Assembly: GCA_009746045.1 (NCBI GenBank)
Contig: RPFO01000097.1
Location: 1,048,146-1,112,145, forward strand
Length of the DNA stretch: 64,000 nt
Direction of reading: 5' to 3'
DNA from: Mesostigma viride
Taxonomy: Eukaryota > Streptophyta > Mesostigmatophyceae > Mesostigmatales > Mesostigmataceae
The notes under the pieces were generated by a model. That model was given only the letters and a program-made list of their open reading frames with translations. It ran no database searches and was not told the origin of the DNA. Of this stretch, positions 57,503 to 64,000 are shown in pieces. The stretch's first letter is position 1; each line of letters begins with the position of its first letter. Both the position numbers and the translations under genes were made by a program.

Positions 57503-58192
57503 ATGGATCCAGTGGGTGGTAATATGTCGCCTATACCTACCAACACTCCTACTATGAATAATAATAATACTAACAACCATACAAACAATCGTGGTAACCG
57601 ACGGGACTCACTTGAAACGGTGCACCATCTCACTCCTCAAGGTAATCTTCGTACCTCACCTCCTTCTCCTGTTACTGGTGGTCGCCGCCGTCCCTCACTT
57701 ACCCCTCCTACCTATGAACAACGTATGCAAGTCAGATTTAGTGATGACCCTTCCCTTACTTTGAACCAGGCCCCTGCCCCTCCTGCAACCTTGGCTCAAC
57801 TCCCCAGCAGGTCCTCACTAACTAACAATGTTTCTAGGCCTCCTTCCCACCCTGTGCCTTCCATGCCTGCTTTTAACACGGGTCGTGCCCCTGCCCCTGT
57901 CGGCCCTTCTGGGCGCCCTAGTGCAGTTCCCTTTTACCCACCTGCTTCCTGGTCCTACCCTGAAACGGCCTATGAGGCAGCCCAGGTCCCTACCCGTGTG
58001 GCTGATTTAGAAGTTAATAGCGATTTCAGCACCATGCCCCTAGATGATAGAAATTATGATCATTTTGCCTACTCCTCTCTTCGTGAGCAATATACTGTAC
58101 CCTTCTCCTATGGGCACCAGCCTGAAACGGTGGCCCCTTCTAGACCCCTACCCAAGACTTTCCTCTTCCTTCCTTCTATCCCGCTTATGTAG
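57503..58192 (+). CDS. Gypsy gag, N-terminal frame
   Basis: 229 aa from ATG 57503, six nt after the right TTAA of the piggyBac element. Asn/Pro/Ser-rich, low complexity (TNNHTNNRGNRRDS, Pro-rich middle). It ends at TAG 58190; the next frame starts at once, so gag is split by a frameshift. An unstructured N-terminal gag extension is the likely role. Confidence 0.6.
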   Translation: MDPVGGNMSPIPTNTPTMNNNNTNNHTNNRGNRRDSLETVHHLTPQGNLRTSPPSPVTGGRRRPSLTPPTYEQRMQVRFSDDPSLTLNQAPAPPATLAQLPSRSSLTNNVSRPPSHPVPSMPAFNTGRAPAPVGPSGRPSAVPFYPPASWSYPETAYEAAQVPTRVADLEVNSDFSTMPLDDRNYDHFAYSSLREQYTVPFSYGHQPETVAPSRPLPKTFLFLPSIPLM

Positions 58193-58194
58193 CA

Positions 58195-58958
58195 GTGGAA
58201 GATAGTGGCCCTATGGGAAAAACTGACTCTTCTAATCCCCCTAAGCCCCCTGCTCTTCCCCTCTTTGCTAACCTTCCCAAGCTGGATGTCAAGTCTACCC
58301 CTCAACAGTTTTTCACCTTTATTATGTTGCTTACCCAGAACACAGAGTCGTGGCAGAATCATAATAGATGGCGTCTCTCTGATGCTGTATTAGTTCCTCA
58401 CTATCTTACAACCTGCATTACTCCTGAGCTTGCTAACCTCATTCAGTGTGAGTCTTTGGCCTCTCATGCCTACCCTAACTCTGTAGCAGAATTGTTTAAG
58501 CGTTTAGAGAACCATTTAGTCCCTCCTGATTCAGATTGGCAGGATAGATTAGCCTTTGGTACCTTGCAGCAGGGTACTAAATCATTTAAGGAGTATATGA
58601 AAGAGTTTGATGCTCAGATGGTACGAATTAGGGATTTGTCGGGTGCAGAAGTACGTGCTCGCTTCCTCCAAGGCCTCAGTAGACCTTTATTACGTGAAGT
58701 CAAGCGCCAGTTCTCTGCCTACCGTTTTACTGATCTGCCCCTCAAGCATGTGCGCCAGCATCTCTTGCGAGTAGCAGATTTCTTCACCACTCCTTCTCTC
58801 CCTACCCGTTCCCGTATTAATAATATTATCCTTACCCCTGAGGAGGAGAACTCCTATGTAGAAGAATTAGATATCTGCGTTGCTGATCTTCAGCTCTTGA
58901 TGTCTCTCATATCACATGCTATCATTGTAAGGAAGTAGGTCATCTTAAACGTGAGTGC
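58195..58958 (+). pseudogene. Gypsy gag capsid region and zinc knuckle
   Basis: The frame 58195-58938 has the retrotransposon gag-type helical domain: ELFKRLENHLVPPDSDWQDR, FGTLQQGTKSFKEYMKEFDA, ARFLQGLSRPLLREV. The CCHC knuckle CYHCKEVGHLKREC (58917-58958) lies in another frame, and the following GLVPMDLGGRG region (to 59245) in a third. Gag packages the element RNA. The breaks are small frame changes. Confidence 0.75.
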
Positions 58959-59419
58959 CCCAAGTTCCTTTCGGGTGCTCCCCCTCATCCCGACGCTCGC
59001 CCTCCTCGTACCCCTCAGCGTGCTCCTATTCGTCCACTTCAGGACGCATTCCCTCAGCTACCCCTAGTAGGCTGAATGCTGTGCAGGCAGGACCCCCAGG
59101 GTTCCCCTATGATAATCAGGCTCCCGCACCCTCTTCGCTCCCTCGTGACCCTCCAGCAGTGGCTTTTTCGCCAGGGTCTTCTTCGGGGTTAGTTCCTATG
59201 GATTTGGGGGGGAGGGGGAACAGTAGGCCTGTCAGCCGGGGGTAACCTGGACAGGTCCTTAGATAGTACCCCAGATAAAAATTTTTGCCTGCCTGTTTTT
59301 ATAACCTCTGTAGGAGCTGAATCTTCCCTACCACTACGTGTGCGTCCTCTTATGTTCTTGAATGGTGGTTTAACCGTTCCCCACACTGTTGTAGACCCTT
59401 TCTTGCATGCTGATGAACT

Positions 59420-60886
59420 TTGAATGTCTCTGTGTTGGTAGATAGCGGTGCGGCTAGCTCCTTTGTGAGCGAGGCCCTAGTTAGGCGTTTAGGACTAGTC
59501 CCTACCCCTCACACCAAACCTGTCACTGTTCATTATGCTGATGGTCGCACCAGTCATTCCCCGGGTACGGTGTCCCTTCCCCTGGTCATACAAGGACGTA
59601 CTGTCAACCTGACGGCCACTATAGGCCCTATCACTACCGCTGATGTATTACTAGGATTAGATTGGCACCAGGATAATAAGATTACTATTAATTATGATAC
59701 CATGGTCATTTGGTTTCCAGATAGCTCTTACTGGGTACCGGAACGTCATTATAGATTGGAAAATTTATCCTTGGTAGATATTACTCCTCCTACACCTGTT
59801 GATCCTCCTGTAAGACCTATACCTGAAGTATTAATGTCCAATGATGAGTTGCGTTCTGAATTAAAGGAATATGGATATTTATTATGTATGTTCCTTCAGT
59901 TAGAAGTACAGGAGATACCTATCACTAATAATAGTGTGGATATAGATATAAACACAGTGGATACAATAGGAGTGGGATTTACTGAAAATGAAATAGTAAG
60001 ATACATGGCTGTGATAGATTCCTCAAAAGTTTTTGAAGAAAAGACTCCTTCTTATCCTCCTCCTCGTTCTGTTTTACACCGTGTAGTTATCAAGGACGGT
60101 GCAGTTCCTACGCACTCTCCGATGTATAGAATGGGCCCTACCGAGTTAAAGGAACTAAAACAGATTTTAGTGTCACTATTAGAAGCAGGATTGATAGAGC
60201 CTAGTAACTCTCCCTACTCAGCTGGTGTCCTGTTAGTTCCTAAGCCAAATGGCAAGTTTCGCCTAGTTACTGATTATAGGAAGTTGAATGATATTACTGT
60301 GAAGTCTAAATACCCTCTACCTCGTATTGATGATATATTTAATAAGGTTAAAGGTTCCACTTGTTTCACAGTACTGGATTGTGCGGATGGTTTTTGGCAG
60401 TTGCGGATAGCTCCTGAGGATTGCCATAAAACCGCCTTTGCTACCCCTTTTGGTCATTACCAGTTTAGAGTAGCGGCTATGGGACTCTGTAACTCGCCTG
60501 CCTCTTTTCAAATGTTAATGAATGAAGTGCTTAGACCTGTTATGGGAAATTCTCACCTTCCTCAGGTGTCCTCTGATTTAAAGGATCCTTCCTTCTCCTC
60601 TGTTTCTTTATCTGAGCATGACCGTTCTTGTGCTCAAGCTTACTTAGATGATATTCTTATTTACTCTCCTGATTTTGAAACGCACCTACGTGATTTAAAG
60701 AAAGTATTAGAAATAATGGCTGAAAATTCTTTGTGGGCGCGCCGTGCTAAAGTTCGTTCGGGTAGGAGTGTCCCATTTTTAGGGCACGTTCTGTCAGATG
60801 CCGGGGTCGCTACCGACCCGGATAAAACTAAGTCAATTCAGGAATGGCCTACCCTACCGACGTTAAAGGTGTACGTAGTTTTCTAG
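59420..60886 (+). pseudogene. Gypsy protease and reverse transcriptase
   Basis: Retroviral-type aspartic protease at the start (VLVDSGAASSFVSEALV), flap-like ITTADVLLGLDW, then RT: GLIEPSNSPYSAGVLLVPKP, FRLVTDYRKLND (motif 2-3), FTVLDCADGFWQL (motif A), GLCNSPASFQMLMN (motif B), AYLDDILIYS (catalytic YLDD) and VPFLGHVLSDAG. The frame is lost near 60860 next to a CCC run and resumes in 60844-61215. All catalytic residues seen are intact. Typical Ty3/gypsy order. Confidence 0.88.
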
Positions 60887-61215
60887 GAATTGCTTCTTAC
60901 TATAGGCGTTTTATCCCGCGTTTCGCAACTATAGCAGCCCCTATTAATCATTTATTAAAGAAGGATATCCCCTTTGTTTGGAGTAGTGAATGTCAGTCGG
61001 CTTTTCAGTGTCTAAAATCCCTACTCCTTTCCCCTCCTGTACTCATCCTACCGGATACTACTAAACCCTTTGTTGTAGCTACAGATGCTAGTAAGGTAGC
61101 TATAGGGGCGTCCTTCTCCAGGATCAGGGTCAGGGCTTACAGCCAATTGAGTATATCTCTAGGACAATGCTCCCTGCGGAGCGTAACTATCCCGTACACC
61201 AGCAGGAACTCTTAG
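60844..61215 (+). pseudogene. Gypsy connection region and start of RNase H
   Basis: RSFLGIASYYRRFIPRFA, SAFQCLKSLLLSPPVLI and FVVATDASKVAIGASF: tether and the first catalytic Asp (DAS) of RNase H. The frame ends after a one-base shift near 61110-61130; the next frame carries on with EYISRTM-like sequence at about 61150. Confidence 0.8.
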
Positions 61216-62303
61216 CGGTGGTGTATTGTTGCCACGCGTGGCAGCACTTTCTTAAAGGTGCTCAATTTGATGTCTGCCTGAATGAACCCTGTGAGCTAGA
61301 TCCTTATAGATTAGTTATCCAAACGGATCACCGTCCCCTTACCCATCTTCTCTCCCAACCCAACCTTACCCCTCGGCAAGCGCGCTGGATGGAATTTTTA
61401 GCACAGTTTTCCCCTTTTAAACTTCAGTATGTTAAGGGTGTAGATAACATAGTACCAGATGCACTCTCTCGTCGTGCAGATTACTCCTTTTTCGAGGACC
61501 TTGATGTTCTCAATACTACTCTAGTTCCTACTACTATGGGTGTAACCCCTTATGGTGAACTACCTGATGATGAATCCTATGCCTACCTCTTTCATACAGC
61601 TGTTCGCATGCCTGATCTCCTTTCTCACGTAGGACTCTCTCTCCCGTGTGAGGCCCTTCCCGTGGCCTCGGTGGGGGGGGAGGGGAAAAATAAAATTTCT
61701 ATACCGCTTAGCCATATAGCGACTAGGTCAGGAAAGTCTTATGAAAACATAGTCCCTCTAGGACCTCCCCTTCTCTTTGGCAAGGCGGTAGGAGATCTCT
61801 TTAAACCTGTTCTGGATACCTCTGTAGCGATGCCTACCTCTGATCTTGAACGCCTTATTAGTAGATTTACGGCCACTGAGCCGGAAGCATTAGCTGCCAT
61901 TGCTGCACATCCCCAACAATTAGGCAAGCACCCTTGTAAATTTGTAGGTGGGTTTTTATATGTGCAGATAGCAGATTCTCCCCCTCAATGGCGCCTGTAT
62001 GTCCCTCCTATCTGTCGCTCCTCCTTGCTCTTTGAGTTGCATGACTTAGCTGCTCATCAGGGTGGTAAACGGGTACGGGACCTAGTAGCCCGCTCTTATT
62101 ACTGGCCTTCCCTTTATAAGGATGTAGATGAGTATGTTAGAACTTGTCAATCTTGCCAGGAGATGAAACCCAATAACGTAGGACAGATAGCAGAACCTAG
62201 GACCTTGCCTGACCCCATCATGCCGTGGGATTCTATCATGATGGATTTTGTAGGACCTTTTAGAAAGAATGATAGGGGCAATGCCCAATCCTTGTGTTCA
62301 TAG
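61167..62303 (+). pseudogene. Gypsy RNase H end and integrase N-terminal half
   Basis: RNase H continues (ERNYPVHQQELLAVVYCC, VIQTDHRPLTHLL, DNIVPDALSRR). A linker of about 150 residues follows, then the integrase zinc-binding H2C2 segment (HDLAAHQGGKRVRDLV, YYWPSLYKDVDEYVRTCQSC) and the first catalytic Asp of the core (SIMMDFVGPF). The frame breaks at about 62290, next to GGGGCAATGCCCAA, and continues in 62294-63355. Confidence 0.85.
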
Positions 62304-63355
62304 ATCGTTTTACTCGTATGTGCCATCTCGTGCCGTGTCCTTTAGAACTCACAGCACGTGATTGCGCACGCCTATACCTCAATAATGTATACAGATATCA
62401 TGGTTTGAGTAGGCAGTTTATTAGTGATAAGGATAAGTTATTTACCTCAGATTTTTGGCAGCAGTTTTTCGCTGCCATCGGTACCAAGGTTACCTACGGT
62501 ACTGCCTACCACTCCTCCTCCTCTCATTTAGTAGAGCGTCTTAATAGGGTAGTGGAAGAAGCGCTTAGGCACTATGTTAATGGCTCGGGAAGTGATTGGG
62601 AGGATTATTTATGTTTGGTAGAGTTCTCCCTCAACAATTGCCCCCAGGCTGCGCATGGATATACGCCCTTCTTCCTAGATACTGGTAGACAGCCTCTTAC
62701 CCCTACCTCTCTCTTAGCTAGTCCTCTACGGGACAAGGATGATGTGTCCCGAGATACTGTAGAAGGTGTACAGTCCTTACTAGATAGAATGAAAACTGCT
62801 CATGACCACGCGATCTCAGGGTACCAAAAAGCTCAGTCTAAGTACCTTGCTAGGTTGCGTGCCTCCTTAGATAGAAGAGCACCTGAGATAGAAATAGGAG
62901 ATCTAGTATTAGTAGAAGGCCCCCGTGTTGGCCGTTTTGCTCATAAGTTTGAAGCAGAACTTAAGGTCAAACTTAGGCCCGCCTTCTTAGGACCCTTCCA
63001 TGTGTTGTCTAGAGTAGGAAATTTCTTATATAAAGTCGATATCCCTACCTCTTGGCAGACACATTCAAACACCTTCCATAGAAGCCAGCTGAAACTGTAC
63101 CACCCTAGTACGTTCGCTGGTAGAGAGCTAGCGCCTGCCCCTTTAGAGCATAACCCTGACACTGGGGAAGTAGAAGACGAAGTAGAAAGCATCGTGGCCC
63201 ATAGAGATATCAAAAAGGGCCGCGGTACCCAGCGTCAGTATAAAGTGAAGTGGATGTATGCTCGTAGTGAAGTAGATAAGGTCTGGTATACGGAGAGTGA
63301 GCTAGATGGGTGTAGTCGCCTGCTGCAGGAATATAAAACCCTGCACAAGCTCTAG
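62294..63355 (+). CDS. Gypsy integrase core, C-terminal domain and chromodomain
   Basis: 353 aa, one intact frame, with the second Asp (FISDKDKLFTSDFW) and the catalytic Glu (SSSSHLVERLNRVVEEAL) of the DDE integrase. It continues with the GPY/F-type C-terminal region (GDLVLVEGPRVGRF, LRPAFLGPFHVL) and a terminal chromodomain-like stretch (ESIVAHRDIKKGRG, YKVKWMYARSEVDKVWYTE). The chromodomain puts the element among chromoviruses, whose integrases are directed to marked chromatin. The stop is at 63353. Confidence 0.88.
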   Translation: MFIDRFTRMCHLVPCPLELTARDCARLYLNNVYRYHGLSRQFISDKDKLFTSDFWQQFFAAIGTKVTYGTAYHSSSSHLVERLNRVVEEALRHYVNGSGSDWEDYLCLVEFSLNNCPQAAHGYTPFFLDTGRQPLTPTSLLASPLRDKDDVSRDTVEGVQSLLDRMKTAHDHAISGYQKAQSKYLARLRASLDRRAPEIEIGDLVLVEGPRVGRFAHKFEAELKVKLRPAFLGPFHVLSRVGNFLYKVDIPTSWQTHSNTFHRSQLKLYHPSTFAGRELAPAPLEHNPDTGEVEDEVESIVAHRDIKKGRGTQRQYKVKWMYARSEVDKVWYTESELDGCSRLLQEYKTLHKL

Positions 63356-64000
63356 TTGTAGACCTTCTCCTCTCTTATGTTATGTCTGCTGTCGACGGGT
63401 GGTTGGTTGTCCCCTCCCCTCCGCAGCCGTCATGTCAGAGCCTACCCCTCCGGCTGAGAGCCCGCTGCCGTCCCGCCCCTACCGGACCCTGAGCTGTACT
63501 TCGAGGCCCTTCCGGGCCGCTGGGTGTCACGGTCCAGTTTTCCGGGTGGCATCGTGCAGCCGGCCCTCCAGGCCCAACATGCGGTTTAGTCAGGGCTGCT
63601 CTCTTCGGGGTCACGTGGTACGGTCCCTCCCCTGATGAACCGCACCAGCTTGTTTTGCACGGGTTCGACGATGCCGGGCACTGTTTGTTAGATGTGGCTC
63701 CAGCTGTCCAGCCTTGGGACAGATAGCTGCGGTTCTCCAGTGCCCCGGGTGTTTTCCTACCTTTCTACCCCTGTGGGCCGCTCCTGCCTACGGGATGTGT
63801 TCCCCTGGCTTCCGGCCGAGGGTGATGCGGAATAGATGAGAACCCCTGCGACCTTCTACGGGCAGTAGAGTTCATGGAGATAGCAGACCAGACAGCGGGC
63901 GTAGGCTTGGGCGACCCTACTCCTACGGACGCGCCGGTAGAGGCACAGTATTCTCCTGAGTATTCGGCCTCCCCTGCGGCGTCCTCCTCTTCAGTGTCGG
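63356..64000 (+). other. Region after pol with possible extra ORFs (to window end)
   Basis: No LTR-like repeat of 52972-53600 is seen. Frames look protein-like in pieces: SEPTPPAESPLPSRPYR (from 63432), PELYFEALPGRWVSRSSFP (about 63490-63590) and FGVTWYGPSPDEPHQLVLHG (about 63605-63665), in shifted frames. The GC content and codon style differ from pol. This may be an additional element ORF or adjacent sequence. Confidence 0.35.
63874..64000 (+). CDS. Partial ORF running off the window
   Basis: ATG at 63874 followed by 42 codons without stop (MEIADQTAGVGLGDPTP, then a Ser/Ala/Pro-rich stretch). Too short to assign. An N-terminal, low-complexity gag-like or accessory ORF is possible. Confidence 0.3.
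   Translation, partial: MEIADQTAGVGLGDPTPTDAPVEAQYSPEYSASPAASSSSVS

Larger units (their letters stand above)
52972..64000 (+). mobile_element. Ty3/gypsy chromovirus-like element (continues past window), split by piggyBac
   Basis: Low-GC sequence with a distinct codon style (GTA, TTA, ATA) runs on both sides of the piggyBac insertion, so 52972-54574 and 57493-63355 were probably one element. It holds three small upstream ORFs, gag, protease-RT-RNase H, integrase and a chromodomain. A TGTTACG...CGTAACA palindrome at 52972-52988 is a possible LTR start. GTAACA at 53078-53083 or 53516-53521 are possible LTR ends. The matching 3' LTR is not in the window, so LTR limits are unproven. Confidence 0.65.

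Overview
The window looks like nuclear DNA of a flagellated green alga, probably a chlorophyte of the Chlamydomonadales type. The evidence is GC-rich genes, spliceosomal GT-AG introns, a plant-type plastid dihydrodipicolinate synthase, a plant-type YbeY-HAD fusion with a plastid-like leader, a plant-type TOM40, and an EFHB/CFAP21-like ciliary doublet protein. The species is an inference. No prokaryotic operon, CRISPR array or confident tRNA/rRNA gene was seen.

Layout. 1-9,000 is mostly non-LTR retrotransposon debris: family 'LINE-A' (3' end with a TACTTAC-type tail) and an ORF1-only element of family 'LINE-B' (3' hairpin followed by a TTAA-rich tail). 9,277-23,715 (minus) is one 12-exon gene, EFHB/CFAP21. 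Its introns hold most of the satellite DNA of the window: a composite tetranucleotide array, a 42-bp array, a 44-bp array of about 60 units, a 21-bp array and GT/GGGT arrays. 24,212-26,772 (plus) is a 4-exon DHDPS gene, divergent from EFHB across about 0.5 kb. 31,531-32,514 (minus) is intronless TOM40 and 33,540-35,510 (plus) is intronless YbeY-HAD; this pair is also divergent, about 1 kb apart. 36,700-49,000 is again mobile-element debris: two more ORF1-only LINE-B copies, a Ty3/gypsy integrase remnant followed by a PHD finger, a tRNA-like dispersed repeat, hairpin elements, and a 1,046-bp perfect CATC array inside a LINE-B 3' end. 48,700-64,000 is a nested stack: a LINE-C carrying a LINE-A insertion (12-bp target duplication), then a low-GC Ty3/gypsy chromovirus-like element that is itself interrupted by a piggyBac-family element flanked by TTAA.

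Most unusual observation. In EFHB, at least four exons have their 3' end plus the adjoining 5' splice site copied in tandem into the following intron. There are about 60 copies after one exon, eight or nine after another, and single echoes after two more. The GT-AG donor cores are retained in the copies. In the two large arrays, reading past the genuine donor meets a stop codon at once. The amplified unit is therefore a piece of gene architecture (exon tail plus donor), not random intron sequence.

How the genes relate. The host genes do not form one pathway: plastid lysine synthesis (DHDPS), mitochondrial import (TOM40), plastid rRNA maturation (YbeY) and cilia (EFHB). The two head-to-head pairs may share promoter regions. 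The mobile elements interact: LINE tails seed microsatellites, LINEs insert in one another with short target duplications, and ORF1-only elements share their 3' hairpin with RT-bearing relatives.
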